From Vibrio pacinii DSM 19139 (lineage in GTDB: Bacteria > Pseudomonadota > Gammaproteobacteria > Enterobacterales > Vibrionaceae): a stretch of DNA of 64,000 nt. The notes beneath the pieces were generated by a model. The model saw only the letters and a list, made by a program, of their open reading frames with translations. It was not told the DNA's origin and did no database searches. Where the stretch lies: positions 62,001 to 126,000 of the forward strand of contig NZ_JONH01000005.1 of assembly GCF_000711795.1 (NCBI RefSeq), written 5' to 3'. Shown here piece after piece: positions 19,284 to 30,270 of the stretch. Within the stretch, counting starts at the first letter, position 1, and the number at the start of each line of letters is the position of its first letter. The position numbers and the translations under genes were made by a program.

Positions 19284-20351
19284 ATGAATTTGAGTCGAAC
19301 CATATCACGTGTTGATACGTTGATATTTCAGAATTATCGAATCGTTCATGGAATTAGAATTGCACTCGCTTTTGTTATAACTCTAGCCTTCACCAACTAT
19401 CTACAACTGCCAGAAAGTACATGGATCTTAATTACCCTAGTGGTAGTGATGGCGCCTATCTCTTATTTAGGTAATGTACTACCTCGTGCTTGGCACCGCA
19501 CGATGGGAACCTTGATCGGGGCTCTATCGGGTATTGCTGCGATTTTTATCGGTCAGTATTCTCAGGTTGCCATGTACCTATGGTGCTCGCTTATTATGTT
19601 TCTCAGTGCATATTTTGCTCTCGGAAAACGCCCTTATGTCGGACTTTTGATTGGCATAACCCTTTCTGTGACGATAGGTGGCGGCAAACATGATGTGTTT
19701 ATTGCACTGTGGCGAGGCCTAGATGTCACCGTCGGTTGTATTTTAGCCGTTCTCTTTTGTTTAATTTATCCACAACGTGCCTTTATTCATTGGCGTATGA
19801 CTGTGGGCAATACGTTAAACCAGATGGCAAAGATGTACCGAATCTCATGCTCTCCCAACTTGGTTGAACAGCCAGATATTTCTAAGCAGCAGCGGCGGGT
19901 GATTGGTGAGCTTGCTCGTATGGATAAGCTTAGTGCGCCATCGATAAAAGAATCGAAACTGAGTAGCGCCTTGATTACCAGTGTGGTCGCAGAGCTAAGA
20001 AACACACTCTATTCGATTGAACTTTTGCACCGTTCTTATTGGAGTGACCGAAGTACTCATTTGAATATGCTGTACTCCGACACCTTAGCGGATTGTCAGC
20101 AAAGTATTGAACAAGAGCTTGAATCGTTAGCAAATTTAATGACGAAAGGGGCTGAACATGAGTTGCCACCAACAGATAATATCAGCGAGATGCTGGCGCA
20201 ACTAACTGAGCATTTACCGAATATTCCCGGTGAGCAAATGAGTGTTTATAGTTACATATGGCTTAACTGCAAATTGATGGAAGATTTAATTAACTTGCGC
20301 CGTTTGCTGATTTATTCACTCAACCTCTCCCAAAGCCAGAGTATAAAATGA
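19284..20351 (+). CDS. FUSC-family membrane protein
   Basis: Inner-membrane protein of 355 residues related to the FUSC/aromatic-acid exporter group. Six or so membrane segments lie in residues 20-165, including the conserved LPESTWILITLVVVMAPI and GKRPYVGLLIGITLSV. The C-terminal half (about 170-355) is soluble and helical. Relatives export aromatic acids or other toxic metabolites. The substrate here is unknown. It lies alone between obgE and yjjP. Confidence 0.8.
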   Translation: MNLSRTISRVDTLIFQNYRIVHGIRIALAFVITLAFTNYLQLPESTWILITLVVVMAPISYLGNVLPRAWHRTMGTLIGALSGIAAIFIGQYSQVAMYLWCSLIMFLSAYFALGKRPYVGLLIGITLSVTIGGGKHDVFIALWRGLDVTVGCILAVLFCLIYPQRAFIHWRMTVGNTLNQMAKMYRISCSPNLVEQPDISKQQRRVIGELARMDKLSAPSIKESKLSSALITSVVAELRNTLYSIELLHRSYWSDRSTHLNMLYSDTLADCQQSIEQELESLANLMTKGAEHELPPTDNISEMLAQLTEHLPNIPGEQMSVYSYIWLNCKLMEDLINLRRLLIYSLNLSQSQSIK

Positions 20352-20458
20352 GTCTGTACACTATTTGCGTTTAATCAATAGACGCTGAGATTTCTATTCA
20401 TCCTAGATTTAAAAACACATAAACTAGTAAATTACTTTTCAAAATGGCTCAGATTAGA

Positions 20459-21226
20459 ATGGAATCAAAACAACGAGCAGTCTCGCGCTTAATTGCTCAA
20501 GCGGGACAAATGTTACTAGCTCATGGTGCTGAGAGTACTTTGGTAGGGGAGCTAATGCACCGTTTTGGTATTGCAGCGGATATGGACGAAGTTGAGGTCT
20601 CGCTCTCGGCCAGTTCATTGGTCGTGACGACAGTCGCCAACGGTTTTTGCATCACAACCACTCGGCGTTGCTCGGATAAGGGCATTAATATGCGAGTGGT
20701 GACCCAAGTTCAACGGACTTGCATTCTATTAGAGCGCGGAATTATCGATTACGAAATGGCGCAGCGAAGACTAAACACCATCAGTCCTGAACGCTATAAC
20801 CGTTGGCTTGTCGTGGTTATGATTGGCTTGTCCTGTGCATCATTCAGCCGGCTTGCTGGTGGAGACTGGATGATTTTTGTGATGACCTTTGTTGCCTCTG
20901 CTATTGCGATGGTGGTCCGACAAGAAATCGCGCATCGTCATTTTAACCCTTTGTTTAATTTCACGGTTACGGCTTTTGTCGCTACGTTAGTGGCATCGCA
21001 AGCCGTCAAGTATGGTATTGGTAATTCTCCCTCTTTAGTGATGGCCTCTTCCGTCCTGCTATTGGTTCCTGGCTTTCCATTGATTAACGCTGCTGCGGAT
21101 ATGTTAAAAGGCTATGTGAACATCGGAATATCTCGCTTTGTTATGGCGAGCTTATTGGTGTTTGCGACGAGCTTGGGAATTGTTGCAGCAATGAACCTAG
21201 CGGACGTGTGGGAGTGGGTAATATGA
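20459..21226 (+). CDS. yjjP: YjjP, subunit of a ThrE-type exporter
   Basis: Inner-membrane protein forming the larger half of the split ThrE exporter. MESKQRAVSRLIAQAGQMLL aligns with the E. coli YjjP start, so I choose 20459 although the frame opens at 20444. The soluble N-terminal region runs to about residue 110 and includes LLAHGAEST and RGINMHVVTQVQ-like GINMRVVTQVQ. Five membrane segments follow, with SSVLLLVPGFPLINA as the conserved motif. YjjP-YjjB is reported to export succinate in E. coli. It overlaps yjjB by 4 bases. Confidence 0.9.
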   Translation: MESKQRAVSRLIAQAGQMLLAHGAESTLVGELMHRFGIAADMDEVEVSLSASSLVVTTVANGFCITTTRRCSDKGINMRVVTQVQRTCILLERGIIDYEMAQRRLNTISPERYNRWLVVVMIGLSCASFSRLAGGDWMIFVMTFVASAIAMVVRQEIAHRHFNPLFNFTVTAFVATLVASQAVKYGIGNSPSLVMASSVLLLVPGFPLINAAADMLKGYVNIGISRFVMASLLVFATSLGIVAAMNLADVWEWVI

Positions 21227-21696
21227 GTTTTTTCGATCTTTTCCTAGGTTTAATCCACGACATGTTCTTTGCTGCGATTCCTGCGGTTGGTTTTGCACTG
21301 GTTTTTAATGTGCCGCAAAAGGCTTTACTGTACTGTGCATTTGGCGGAGCATTGGGGCATGGTTCACGCTATCTTATGATGCATTTTGGTATCCCGATCG
21401 AGTGGGCGACTTTATTCGCAGCCATCATTGTGAGTATGGCTGGTGTACATTTATCTCGCCGTTTTCTGGCACACCCTAAAGTATTTACTGTCGCTTCTTT
21501 AATTCCCATGATTCCTGGGGTATTTGCTTACAAAGCGATGATTGCCTTAGTAGAGCTAAATCATGTTGGATACAGCCCAGAGTTGGTGGCGATGCTGATG
21601 GAAAACTTTTTGAAGGCGATGTTTATTATTGCAGGGCTTGCGGTTGGCTTAGCAATGCCGGGATTGTTATTCTATCGCCGTAAACCGATAGTTTAA
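21223..21696 (+). CDS. yjjB: YjjB, small subunit of a ThrE-type exporter
   Basis: Membrane protein of 157 residues with about five segments and the conserved AIPAVGFALVFNVP near 20 and VASLIPMIPGVFAYKAM. The ATG at 21223 overlaps the yjjP stop as ATGA and has GGAGTG upstream, which is better than the open-frame start at 21208. It works as a pair with YjjP. Confidence 0.9.
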   Translation: MSFFDLFLGLIHDMFFAAIPAVGFALVFNVPQKALLYCAFGGALGHGSRYLMMHFGIPIEWATLFAAIIVSMAGVHLSRRFLAHPKVFTVASLIPMIPGVFAYKAMIALVELNHVGYSPELVAMLMENFLKAMFIIAGLAVGLAMPGLLFYRRKPIV

Positions 21697-21714
21697 GCCC
21701 TTAGGAGTAAAGAG

Positions 21715-22206
21715 ATGATCATCAGTATGATCGCCGCTATGGCACAAGATCGTGTTATTGGCAAAGACAATCAGATGCCATGGCATTTGCCGGCAGATTT
21801 CGCATGGTTTAAACGCTGTACGATGGGCAAACCTGTGGTGATGGGGCGGAAAACGTACCAGTCGATTGGTCGTCCATTACCAGGACGCCAGAATATTGTC
21901 ATTAGCCGAGATGCGACGCTTGAAATTGATGGCGTCACCACCGTCACGTCGATTGAGCAAGCATTACTGGCAGCCGGTGACGTTGAAGAAGTAATGATCA
22001 TCGGTGGTGGCGCCATCTATCAAGCCTGTTTAGAACAAGCGAGTAAGCTGTATGTGACTTATATCGATGCTCAAATTGAGGGTGATACACAATTCCCTGA
22101 GTGGGGCGATGAGTTTACAGAGACTTATTGTGAACACTATACGGCTGATCAAAAAAACGCGTTCAATATGCGCTTTGTTGTTTTAGAGAGAATAGACACG
22201 CTTTAG
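21715..22206 (+). CDS. folA: Dihydrofolate reductase
   Basis: Reduces dihydrofolate to tetrahydrofolate with NADPH. MIISMIAAMAQDRVIGKDNQ starts the Rossmann-like fold, with the catalytic Asp in MPWHLPADFAWFK. GRKTYQSIGRPLPGRQN is the NADPH site and MIIGGGAIY the second. The 163 residues match the family. AGGAG lies 8 bases before the ATG. It lies convergent with the apaH operon. Confidence 0.97.
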   Translation: MIISMIAAMAQDRVIGKDNQMPWHLPADFAWFKRCTMGKPVVMGRKTYQSIGRPLPGRQNIVISRDATLEIDGVTTVTSIEQALLAAGDVEEVMIIGGGAIYQACLEQASKLYVTYIDAQIEGDTQFPEWGDEFTETYCEHYTADQKNAFNMRFVVLERIDTL

Positions 22207-22247
22207 CACTCACTCGTTGTCACGGATTTGGATTTCTTGGTGATGTG

Positions 22248-22276
22248 AAAAAGGGTTGGCGTACTACCGCCAACCC
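22248..22276 (-). terminator. Intrinsic terminator of the surA-apaH operon
   Basis: GGGTTGGCG (22253-22261) and CGCCAACCC (22268-22276) pair around a 6-base loop. On the minus strand it is followed by TTTTT (22252-22248). It closes the lptD-surA-pdxA-ksgA-apaG-apaH series. Confidence 0.85.
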
Positions 22277-22300
22277 TGATACGACTCTCACCTATCGCTG

Positions 22301-23107
22301 CTATACCAGCGCGGGTTGAGTGAAAAAAGTTTTGTCGTCCCAACGTAGCATCGTCAGACTGCCACCCCAAACACACCCCGTATCTAGTCCAATCACATCG
22401 TTATTTTGATAACCTTCGAGCGCCGCCCAGTGACCAAAAATGACGGTTTTGGTCAGCGGTATGCGTTGCTCCACTTCAAACCAAGGTTGTAAGCCTTCAT
22501 CTTTGACTTTATTTGGCGGTAGTTTACACGCCATATCTAAGCGGCCATCGGCGGCGCAAAAGCGCATTCTGGTAAAAGCATTAATGATATAGCGATAGCG
22601 TTCAATGCCTTTGAGCTTATCATGCCAACGATCAGGTTGGTTGGCGTACATGTTTTCAATTAGCCAACGCCACTCTTTACCATGCAGTATTGCTTCAACT
22701 TCTTTGGCGGCCGAACGTGCTTGGTCTAATGACCACTGCGGAGAAATCCCTGCATGACACATCACAAACTGCTCATGCTCTGCAAGTAGTGGTTGTTTAC
22801 GTAGCCATTTAAGCAGCTCTTTTTTGTCCGGAGCTGACAAAATTGCTGCAGTTCGATCTTTGTCTTTGGCTTTAAACAAGCCTAAAGAGACCGCGAGCAA
22901 ATGAAGATCATGGTTACCCAAGACTATTTTGACACTTTTTCCGAGCGACTTGAGGTAACGCAGTACGTCGAGTGACTTTGGTCCTCTGGCGACCAAATCC
23001 CCTGCAACCCAAAGGGTATCTTTTTTGGGCTTGAATTTGACTTTATCCAGCAGTAAGAGCAGTTCGTCCAGACAACCTTGTAGGTCGCCTACAATATATG
23101 TTGCCAC
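22301..23107 (-). CDS. apaH: Bis(5'-nucleosyl)-tetraphosphatase (symmetrical)
   Basis: Hydrolyses Ap4A to two ADP and also removes Np4 RNA caps. Calcineurin-like metal motifs are clear: GDLQGCLDEL near 7, VAGDLVARGPKS near 35 and VLGNHDLHLLAV near 62, with a later FGHWAALEG. The length of 268 fits. It is 9 bases after apaG in the conserved operon. Confidence 0.97.
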   Translation of the reverse strand: MATYIVGDLQGCLDELLLLLDKVKFKPKKDTLWVAGDLVARGPKSLDVLRYLKSLGKSVKIVLGNHDLHLLAVSLGLFKAKDKDRTAAILSAPDKKELLKWLRKQPLLAEHEQFVMCHAGISPQWSLDQARSAAKEVEAILHGKEWRWLIENMYANQPDRWHDKLKGIERYRYIINAFTRMRFCAADGRLDMACKLPPNKVKDEGLQPWFEVEQRIPLTKTVIFGHWAALEGYQNNDVIGLDTGCVWGGSLTMLRWDDKTFFTQPALV

Positions 23108-23116
23108 GGCGTGTAC

Positions 23117-23494
23117 CTAATTAAGAATATTGGGAATGGCGAGTCTAAAGGGATCGATCTCAGCGATGAACTCATTACCTTCACTGTCTTGCAGAATGTA
23201 TTGACCTTGCATTACGCCGACAGGAGTTTCAATCACGGTACCGCTGTTGTAAGTGTATTCGTCTCCAGCGTCAATGTGAGGCTGTTGGCCGACAACCCCT
23301 TCACCTTCAACGGTCATTTGTTTGCCGTTGGCATCGGTAATTAACCAGCGGCGACTAAGCAGTTGCACGGTTTGTTGACTGAGGTTTTTTATCGTGATGA
23401 TGTAAGCAAAAACGTAGCGTTTAGCGTCAGGGTGAGATTGTTCAGGGATGTATTTACTGTGTACTTGGACTTTTATGCAAGGGGTAGTTGTCAT
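23117..23494 (-). CDS. apaG: ApaG domain protein
   Basis: Small cytoplasmic protein (125 residues) with a fibronectin-like fold. [15 protein letters not shown] and GVVGQQPHI are the family signature. AGGAG lies ahead of the ATG. Its biochemical role is unsettled; it is nearly always between ksgA and apaH. Confidence 0.96.
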   Translation of the reverse strand: MTTTPCIKVQVHSKYIPEQSHPDAKRYVFAYIITIKNLSQQTVQLLSRRWLITDANGKQMTVEGEGVVGQQPHIDAGDEYTYNSGTVIETPVGVMQGQYILQDSEGNEFIAEIDPFRLAIPNILN

Positions 23495-23552
23495 GTAAAC
23501 TCCTATGAAAAGTCAAAAAAGGTGATAAGCCATCGACCTATCACCTCTCTCT

Positions 23553-24356
23553 TTATTGATTGGCGTCTAACCAGTTCGCCATGGCGACAAACTGTTGTAG
23601 TGTCAGGTTTTCAGGACGCATTCCAGGATCGATACCTAACTCTTCCAGTGTCTCAGCGGCAATTAAGCCTTTGTAACAGTTGCGGATCGTTTTACGGCGT
23701 TGGTTAAAGCCTTCACGACAGACACGATCGAGGCACTTGAAGTTAGTGACTGGGTGTGGAAGTACTTCATAAGGCACAAGACGTACCACCGCAGAGTCAA
23801 CTTTTGGTGGTGGTATAAAGGCGGTTGGTGGCACTTCAAGCACTGGCACGACTTTACAGAAATATTGCGCCATAACCGTTAAACGGCCATACGCTTTTGT
23901 TCCCGGTCCTGCGGCTAAACGGTTGACCACCTCTTTTTGCAACATAAAGTGCATATCTTGAATGTCTTTATGAAATTCAAAAAGGTGGAACATTAGAGGG
24001 GTAGAAATATTGTACGGCAAGTTACCGAAAATACGCAGCTTGTTGTTTGGTTGAACCAATTGAGTAAAGTCGAAGAGCATGGCATCGCCTTCGTGAATCG
24101 TTAGCTTGTTGCCTAAATCTGGATGATTACGCAAGCGTTCAGCAAGATCACGGTCAAGCTCGATAACAGTAAATTTATCGACTTCTTTACCGACAGGTTC
24201 GGTAATGGCGCCAAGGCCCGGGCCAATCTCAACTAAGTTTTGACCAGGTCTTGGGTTAATTGCAGAGACAATACCATCAATGATATAAGGATCATTCAGG
24301 AAGTTTTGACCAAAGCGTTTTCTCGCCTTGTGCCCTAAGTGGACATCGTTTCTCAT
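23553..24356 (-). CDS. rsmA: 16S rRNA (adenine1518/1519-N6)-dimethyltransferase
   Basis: KsgA dimethylates two adenines near the 3' end of 16S rRNA during small-subunit maturation. The SAM motif is [13 protein letters not shown] near 42 and the catalytic NLPYNIST near 110. [15 protein letters not shown] is the typical N-terminus. It lies 12 bases after pdxA. Confidence 0.97.
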   Translation of the reverse strand: MRNDVHLGHKARKRFGQNFLNDPYIIDGIVSAINPRPGQNLVEIGPGLGAITEPVGKEVDKFTVIELDRDLAERLRNHPDLGNKLTIHEGDAMLFDFTQLVQPNNKLRIFGNLPYNISTPLMFHLFEFHKDIQDMHFMLQKEVVNRLAAGPGTKAYGRLTVMAQYFCKVVPVLEVPPTAFIPPPKVDSAVVRLVPYEVLPHPVTNFKCLDRVCREGFNQRRKTIRNCYKGLIAAETLEELGIDPGMRPENLTLQQFVAMANWLDANQ

Positions 24357-24368
24357 AATACTCTCAAG

Positions 24369-25367
24369 TTAATTGGTTTTCTTATCGACCAGCTCAATCG
24401 CATGAGCTAGAGCCGTTCTGAAGCTTCCTGTATCCGCATTGCCAGTCCCTGCAAGGTCGAGTGCGGTGCCGTGATCAACGGAGGTCCTAATAAATGGTAG
24501 ACCCAAAGTGATATTCACAGAGCGCCCAAAACCTTTATATTTTAATACAGGAAGTACTTGATCGTGGTACATCCCGAGTACAGCGTCTGCCTCTTCAAGA
24601 TATTTTTCGTTGAAGATGGTGTCGGCAGGAAGTGGGCCAATTAAATTATAGCCCTTTTGCTGACTTATTTTTTCCAGCGTTGGTGTGATGGTTTCTATCT
24701 CTTCCTTGCCTAAGCAGCCATCTTCACCTGCATGCGGATTTAACCCACACACATAAATTCTTGGTGATGGAATTGCAAACTTATCGACTAAGTCTTGATG
24801 GAGAATGTCGATGACTTTTTCAAGTCTTTCCGCCGTCACCGCTTTGGATACATAAGCCAGCGGAATATGAGTGGTCACCAAAGCGACGCGTAGCCCTTCT
24901 GTTGCTAGCATCATTACCACAAGTGGGGTATTGGACTTTTCAGCAAAAAATTCCGTGTGGCCACTAAAGGCAACCCCTGCACGGTTAATCACCCCTTTAT
25001 GCACAGGGCCGGTGACAATAGCATCAAATTCACCATTCATACAGCCTAAAGCGGCTCTTTCTAGGGATTTTAATACGTAGTGACCGTTGGTTTCATCCAA
25101 CTCGCCAGCAGTGACGGCAGAGGTTAGCGCAACATGATCAACAACCAGTGATCCCGCTTTTTGCGGCGTAATTGCGCTATCGGCTTGGTAATCAAGCAGT
25201 TCGACGTCAATACCCAATTGTTGGGCGCGTTGGGCAAGCAAGTTTTTATCGGCACAGACAACGATTTGATGTGTCCAATTTTCTTTTGAAAGCGCGAGGA
25301 CGAGATCTGGACCAATACCTGCGGGCTCACCTGCGGTGACGATAATACGTTTAACGCTCATCTTCAT
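24369..25367 (-). CDS. pdxA: 4-hydroxythreonine-4-phosphate dehydrogenase
   Basis: Vitamin B6 biosynthesis enzyme that oxidises 4-phosphohydroxythreonine. Motifs [12 protein letters not shown] near 11, [10 protein letters not shown] and the metal-binding His of [14 protein letters not shown] are present. It overlaps the end of surA by about 17 bases. GTG at 25370, ATG at 25367 and ATG at 25361 are all possible starts. I give 25367. Confidence 0.96.
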   Translation of the reverse strand: MKMSVKRIIVTAGEPAGIGPDLVLALSKENWTHQIVVCADKNLLAQRAQQLGIDVELLDYQADSAITPQKAGSLVVDHVALTSAVTAGELDETNGHYVLKSLERAALGCMNGEFDAIVTGPVHKGVINRAGVAFSGHTEFFAEKSNTPLVVMMLATEGLRVALVTTHIPLAYVSKAVTAERLEKVIDILHQDLVDKFAIPSPRIYVCGLNPHAGEDGCLGKEEIETITPTLEKISQQKGYNLIGPLPADTIFNEKYLEEADAVLGMYHDQVLPVLKYKGFGRSVNITLGLPFIRTSVDHGTALDLAGTGNADTGSFRTALAHAIELVDKKTN

Positions 25368-26643
25368 CACTCACAACTTCAACGAAGGCGCTGGCACGCA
25401 TTTCTTGCAACCAAGCACTCGCTTCTTCGTTAAACTTACGGTTAAACAAAATGCGATAGGCTTTGTTTTTCATGGCGGAATCGGTTCTATCGACTTCTCG
25501 GCGATCGAGTACTTCAACAATGTGCCAGCCATGGACTGTTTTAAATGGTTCGCTGATTTGCCCGACGGGTAAGGTATCAACCTGATGCTTAAATTCAGGC
25601 ACGTACAGATCGGAGGTTTGGTAACCGAGTTCACCGTCTTGCGCAGCAGAGCCAGGATCTTGGCTGTATTGTTGCGCCATTTCAGCGAAGGTTGTTTCGC
25701 CTGCGCTAATGCGCGCAATGATCTCGTTGAGTTCTTTTTTGACGCCGTCGTCACTGAGAATAACCGTAGGCTTGATCAGTATATGTCGTGCATTGATCTC
25801 AGTCACCGCGACAGTTTCTAGCCCTTTAGCATCTTCAATTTTTAGAATGTGGAAGCCAACGCCGCTGCGAAATGGACCAATGATGCTGCCTTTATTTTGT
25901 AGTTTGATTTGATCTGCAAAGATGGTCGGCATCTCTTCTTTTCGCATCCAACCCCAATCACCACCTTGGAGCGCTTTGGGACCTTTCGAGTAGGTATAGG
26001 CCATAGTGCTAAAGTCTGCACCATCATTGAGTTTGCTAACTAGCTCTTGTGCTTGAGCTTGGATCGTTTCTTTATTGTCACCATCATTAACACGTAATTG
26101 GATATGGCCAATCTTGTATTGCACCGTAGCGTTGGTTTCTTGAGCCAATAAGTTGGCTAAGTTATCAACTTCGGCAGGTAAAATATTAATGCGCTGTCTG
26201 ACTAAGGCATTGCGTGCTTCACTCGCCGCGATCTCTTTACGAATTTGTTCACGAAACTCAGCGTAGCTCAGCCCTTCTTGCTCAATTGAAGCGCTTAATT
26301 GCTTAACGGTTTGCTGATTATTGGTGGCGATTTCGTTTATCGCATCATTGAGACGATTGTCATCAATTCGCACGCCAATACGCTCGGCTTCCTGTTGCTG
26401 GATGGTATCGACAATCAGTTTTTCCATGACCTGCTCACGGAGTATTTCTTGCTCAGGCAAAGCTTGTCCGTTCTTTTTCGAGTTGGCCTTAAGGGTCTGA
26501 ATCGATGCATTGATGTCGCTTTGTAAAACCACACCGTCATTGACGATCACTGCGATCTTATCTAGCGCTACGGGTTCAGCGTAGGCAGTGGTGAGGCCAC
26601 TGAGCGCAAATAAAGCCACTAAAGTCTGTTTCCAAAATCTCAT
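25351..26643 (-). CDS. surA: Periplasmic chaperone and peptidyl-prolyl isomerase SurA
   Basis: Escorts outer-membrane proteins such as LptD to the Bam complex. The signal peptide covers about 1-22 ([13 protein letters not shown]). The N-terminal chaperone region is followed by two parvulin domains, around 175-275 and 285-385 ([29 protein letters not shown]). Length 430 is normal. It is 53 bases after its client gene lptD and overlaps pdxA. Confidence 0.96.
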   Translation of the reverse strand: MRFWKQTLVALFALSGLTTAYAEPVALDKIAVIVNDGVVLQSDINASIQTLKANSKKNGQALPEQEILREQVMEKLIVDTIQQQEAERIGVRIDDNRLNDAINEIATNNQQTVKQLSASIEQEGLSYAEFREQIRKEIAASEARNALVRQRINILPAEVDNLANLLAQETNATVQYKIGHIQLRVNDGDNKETIQAQAQELVSKLNDGADFSTMAYTYSKGPKALQGGDWGWMRKEEMPTIFADQIKLQNKGSIIGPFRSGVGFHILKIEDAKGLETVAVTEINARHILIKPTVILSDDGVKKELNEIIARISAGETTFAEMAQQYSQDPGSAAQDGELGYQTSDLYVPEFKHQVDTLPVGQISEPFKTVHGWHIVEVLDRREVDRTDSAMKNKAYRILFNRKFNEEASAWLQEMRASAFVEVVSDEDER

Positions 26644-26696
26644 TGAGAATCCTATAAATCTATCTTACCTGCTGATATAGACAGCAAGTATCGTCA

Positions 26697-29069
26697 TTAG
26701 TTGTTTAAGAAGAAAGGTCGGCCGTAACCTAAAGAGTTCCCGGCACCATCTAATCCTGCTAAGCCAGAACCAGCGCCAATCTGAGTACCAAAGCCAATAA
26801 TACCGAAGTTAAGGCTAAAGTTATTCTCATACTGTGGTGTTGCTGTGGTGGTATTAATGTAGTCACCATTCCAACTCTGGAGCTGATTGCTGTAAGTAAA
26901 ACCGATATACCAACAATCAGAGGTGTAGTTGAGACGGGCTAGCCATTCAAGGGCTTCATCTGTGGTCAGGTCATAGAAATACTGTGCGCTCGCATTCCAG
27001 TTTCTTGATATCTGGTAGCCCGCCAAAAGACCAGCCTGCGAAATCCCTTCTGGTGTAATACTGTCGATATTAAAGTCGACCGTATTATCGATGTACTCTT
27101 TAGTGACATAGCGGTAGTTACCTTGCACATAACCACCATTGAAGCGGTACTCTAAGGTGCTATTACCCAATTGGACTTCATTGCTATCAATGTCGTATTG
27201 GATACCGCCGTGGTAAAACAGGTAGTCATCGTAGTTAAAGTCAACCTCTACCGCCCACGCCGAGTAATTGGAAGGAGAGTCGCTCTGTGAGTCAATACGC
27301 TCTGTCACATCTAAGTAGATAATCTGGCCAAACGAAATGTTTAGGCGCTCTTTAAATCCGTCATCAAAGAAGCGCGTTGATGCCCCGTAGCTAAATTGGT
27401 TGGCTGCGGCAATTTCATCGACGCCACTGTATTTACGACTGCGGAATAAACCGTAGTAATCGGTCTGCAGCAAGGTGGTATCGTATTTGGCAATATTGCT
27501 TTGGTTTTGTTTCGGTACATACAGATACTGAACTTGAGGCTCTAGGGTTTGGGTATAGTTATCAAACACCACAGTATCGCGTTCTAATACAATCCCCGCA
27601 TGCGAACGAAACTCTGGAATGACGCGTGAGACATTCTCTTTCAGACCATAGTATGGGTTATCGATAAGAGTGCCGGAAGAGTCAGCAACCTGCCTTGAAG
27701 AAGTATCAACGCCATCTAGTTCCTGTTGATAATAGGTACCTAGTAAACGTGCTTCTGTGGTCCATGTGCCCCAAGTGGTGCCAACAGGAACCGTCAATCC
27801 TGGCTCGATATGTACCCGAGTCGCAGAGGGCTTGCCTTTAGCGTCAGTATCAAAGCGTGAGATATGACTGACCATATCAAAGTCAAGATAGCGCATTAGC
27901 TCTGGTGCGTAGTAATTGTACTCAAGCTGAGGCAGTAAACGGTAAGGTAAGTTATTACTGCTTGTCAGTACTTGAAAGTCACGAGCAAGAATCGAAGCAT
28001 CCCAGTTCGCAGAGCGGTAGGTCGCTTGCATTTCTTGCACCAGTTGACCATCTTCACGATTACCAATACTTGAGTCGACATCTGAGAAATAGCGGATATC
28101 ACTGACTTTGGAATAATCGGCTTCAAATTTCCAGTTTTGTTGAAATATCCCCGAGTGTTGCCATTGAAAACCCCAACGATCGCCGAGTTCTGGGTACTTC
28201 TTATCGTCCTGTAAGTATTCGGATTTTATGTTGCCGTAACCCAAATCAGACAGATAGCGAAATTCACTATTTAACTGGGTTCCGCGCTCTTGCATATATT
28301 TGAAGGTGGTTTCTAAATCGTAGTTGGGTGCCAAGTTCCAATAAACCGGCACTTCCATTTCGAAACCATCACTGGAGCCGTAAGAGACGGTTGGGTATAG
28401 GAAGCCCGTTTTACGAGTGTCGCCAATTGGAACGGTTAAAAACGGCAAATAGAATATCGGGACATTGGCAATTTCAAAGCGTGGGTTGTAGAACGTCGCT
28501 TCTTCTTCATTCTGATCGATATCGATACTGGAAGCGCGCATACGCCATGACTTGTCACCTTCAGGACACGAGGTAATTGTACCATCTTCAATTTCATAAA
28601 CGGCTTTGCCCGTTTTCGCGACATAGACGGCTTGACCGCGTCCAGGCTCGCACAAAAATTGATAGTTGGTATTCTCAAGTGTTACTTCTTCGGTATTAAG
28701 GTTGTTGGTCGCTTTGTCAGAAATGGTCTTGACTTCACCATCGCTGAACACCACATTACCTTCAGCGACAACAATGTTTTCTTGTTGATGCATGGTCACG
28801 TAATCCGCTTGCATGCGTTTTTTACCTTGCACCACCACAACATTACCGCGGTAGGTTGCCTTATCTCCATTAATCGCCTCTAGACTGTCCGCTTCGACAT
28901 TGACTGGAAGTTGATTTGGGTTTTCTGGCTCAGGTTCGTTGATCAAACATTGATCTATAGCGGGCAGTTCCTGCACACTATCATCTAACATAGTTTCAGC
29001 TTGAGTCTGAGACACTAAAAATGCAGCACTGATCGAAGCGGCTAACAAGGTGCGAGGAAAAAGTGACAT
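26697..29069 (-). CDS. lptD: LPS-assembly outer membrane protein LptD
   Basis: Outer-membrane barrel that, with LptE, inserts lipopolysaccharide. A signal peptide covers about 1-24. The periplasmic jellyroll region ([33 protein letters not shown]) runs to about 200 and the large C-terminal barrel follows. Cysteines in [15 protein letters not shown] and the C-terminal SDCWYIGF fit the disulfide-bonded design. The length of 790 is normal. It diverges from djlA. Confidence 0.96.
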   Translation of the reverse strand: MSLFPRTLLAASISAAFLVSQTQAETMLDDSVQELPAIDQCLINEPEPENPNQLPVNVEADSLEAINGDKATYRGNVVVVQGKKRMQADYVTMHQQENIVVAEGNVVFSDGEVKTISDKATNNLNTEEVTLENTNYQFLCEPGRGQAVYVAKTGKAVYEIEDGTITSCPEGDKSWRMRASSIDIDQNEEEATFYNPRFEIANVPIFYLPFLTVPIGDTRKTGFLYPTVSYGSSDGFEMEVPVYWNLAPNYDLETTFKYMQERGTQLNSEFRYLSDLGYGNIKSEYLQDDKKYPELGDRWGFQWQHSGIFQQNWKFEADYSKVSDIRYFSDVDSSIGNREDGQLVQEMQATYRSANWDASILARDFQVLTSSNNLPYRLLPQLEYNYYAPELMRYLDFDMVSHISRFDTDAKGKPSATRVHIEPGLTVPVGTTWGTWTTEARLLGTYYQQELDGVDTSSRQVADSSGTLIDNPYYGLKENVSRVIPEFRSHAGIVLERDTVVFDNYTQTLEPQVQYLYVPKQNQSNIAKYDTTLLQTDYYGLFRSRKYSGVDEIAAANQFSYGASTRFFDDGFKERLNISFGQIIYLDVTERIDSQSDSPSNYSAWAVEVDFNYDDYLFYHGGIQYDIDSNEVQLGNSTLEYRFNGGYVQGNYRYVTKEYIDNTVDFNIDSITPEGISQAGLLAGYQISRNWNASAQYFYDLTTDEALEWLARLNYTSDCWYIGFTYSNQLQSWNGDYINTTTATPQYENNFSLNFGIIGFGTQIGAGSGLAGLDGAGNSLGYGRPFFLNN

Positions 29070-29216
29070 CGAGTTTTACTATCCTGTTGAACTTGATATA
29101 TCCGGTGAATAGGTGACCGAATGAAAATAAAACGGTCCTTATCATAAAGTAATTTGTAGCTAACAGCACTATCAGACCGCGTTACGATGTAAAAATTCAT
29201 AGATTGAGAGCACATA

Positions 29217-30068
29217 ATGCATATTTTTGGCAAAATTCTTGGCGCATTTTTTGGCTTACTATTGGGTGGGCCGTTGGGTGCATTATTCGGCCTGTTTATT
29301 GGTCATCAATTCGATAAAGCACGTCGCTTGCGTCAAGCGGGTTTTAATTCTGGATTTGGTGGTGGCCCGAGCCAAACCGAGCGTCAGGAAGAGTTCTTTA
29401 AAGCAGCGTTTGCGGTGATGGGGCATGTGGCTAAAGCCAAAGGCCAAGTGACTCGTGAAGAGATTCAGCTTGCAACCATGATGATGGATCGAATGAACCT
29501 GCATGGTGAACAGCGTCGTTCCGCTCAAGAGGCTTTTCGTGAAGGGAAAGAGTCTGGTTTTCCATTGGAAACCGTGTTGGAGCGAGTACGCATTTCGTCA
29601 AGTGGTCGTTTTGACTTAATCCAGTTTTTCTTAGAACTACAGATATCAGCCGCTTTTGCTGATGGTGAGCTGCATCCGAGCGAACGCAATGTACTGCATA
29701 AGATTGCACGCGGACTGGGATTTTCATCTGATCAGTTAGAGCAGCGTTTGCGCATGCAAGAAGCCGCATTTCGTTTCCAACAGGGCGGTTTTTCTGGATC
29801 GGGGCAAGGCCAGTCTCATCAGTCGAATGGTGGTTGGCAACAGGCGACGAGTGCTGACCAGTTGAGTAATGCTTATAAATCACTTGGCATTGATAGTAGT
29901 GCGGATGCAAAAACGATTAAGCGTGCTTATCGCAAGCTTATGAATGAACACCACCCTGATAAACTGATGGCCAAAGGTCTGCCTCCAGAGATGATGAACG
30001 TCGCGAAAGAGAAAGCACAAGAAATTCAAAATGCATATGATTTGATAAAGAAAAGTAAGAACTTCTAG
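29217..30068 (+). CDS. djlA: Co-chaperone DjlA
   Basis: Membrane-anchored DnaK co-chaperone. Residues 4-28 form a glycine-rich transmembrane segment (GAFFGLLLGGPLGALFGLF). A central TerB-like helical domain covers about 50-180 and a C-terminal J domain about 215-283, with HPD in NEHHPDKL. It is the last conserved chromosomal gene before the island. Confidence 0.96.
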   Translation: MHIFGKILGAFFGLLLGGPLGALFGLFIGHQFDKARRLRQAGFNSGFGGGPSQTERQEEFFKAAFAVMGHVAKAKGQVTREEIQLATMMMDRMNLHGEQRRSAQEAFREGKESGFPLETVLERVRISSSGRFDLIQFFLELQISAAFADGELHPSERNVLHKIARGLGFSSDQLEQRLRMQEAAFRFQQGGFSGSGQGQSHQSNGGWQQATSADQLSNAYKSLGIDSSADAKTIKRAYRKLMNEHHPDKLMAKGLPPEMMNVAKEKAQEIQNAYDLIKKSKNF

Positions 30069-30150
30069 CATCTGTTTTGAGTAACGAATCACGAGCGTGA
30101 ACGTTTTTATGTCTTGTTAGGGATAAAGATAAAATAGGGCGATGAAAGCT

Positions 30151-30188
30151 AAAAAGGCGCAGTAGGAGTTAACCTGCTGCGCCTTTTT
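30151..30188 (+). terminator. Strong terminator after djlA
   Basis: AAAAAGGCGCAG (30151-30162) and CTGCGCCTTTTT (30177-30188) pair, extended inward by AGG/CCT to a 6-base loop. With A on one side and T on the other it can work in both directions. It marks the end of the conserved core block. Confidence 0.9.
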
Positions 30189-30193
30189 AAATT

Positions 30194-30212
30194 TGGTGGC
30201 CCTCGCAGACTC
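30194..30212. other. Probable island attachment-site remnant (tRNA 3'-end-like)
   Basis: TGGTGGCCCTCGCAGACTC reads on the minus strand as a sequence ending GCGAGGGCCACCA, the form of a tRNA 3' end with CCA. The match to a tRNA stops here; no complete tRNA is present in the window. This is what remains at the djlA side when an element inserts into the 3' end of a minus-strand tRNA gene. The whole tRNA should then lie at the far end of the island, beyond 64 kb. Confidence 0.5.
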
Positions 30213-30270
30213 AATTTTACATTTTAACCTGTTGTTAAATAAGTAAATTACTGTTTTTATATTTGTTTAT

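Noticed and set aside
30150..30220. Complete tRNA gene next to djlA
   Set aside because: Only a 3'-end-like fragment is present; the anticodon and D arms cannot be folded from the flanking DNA.
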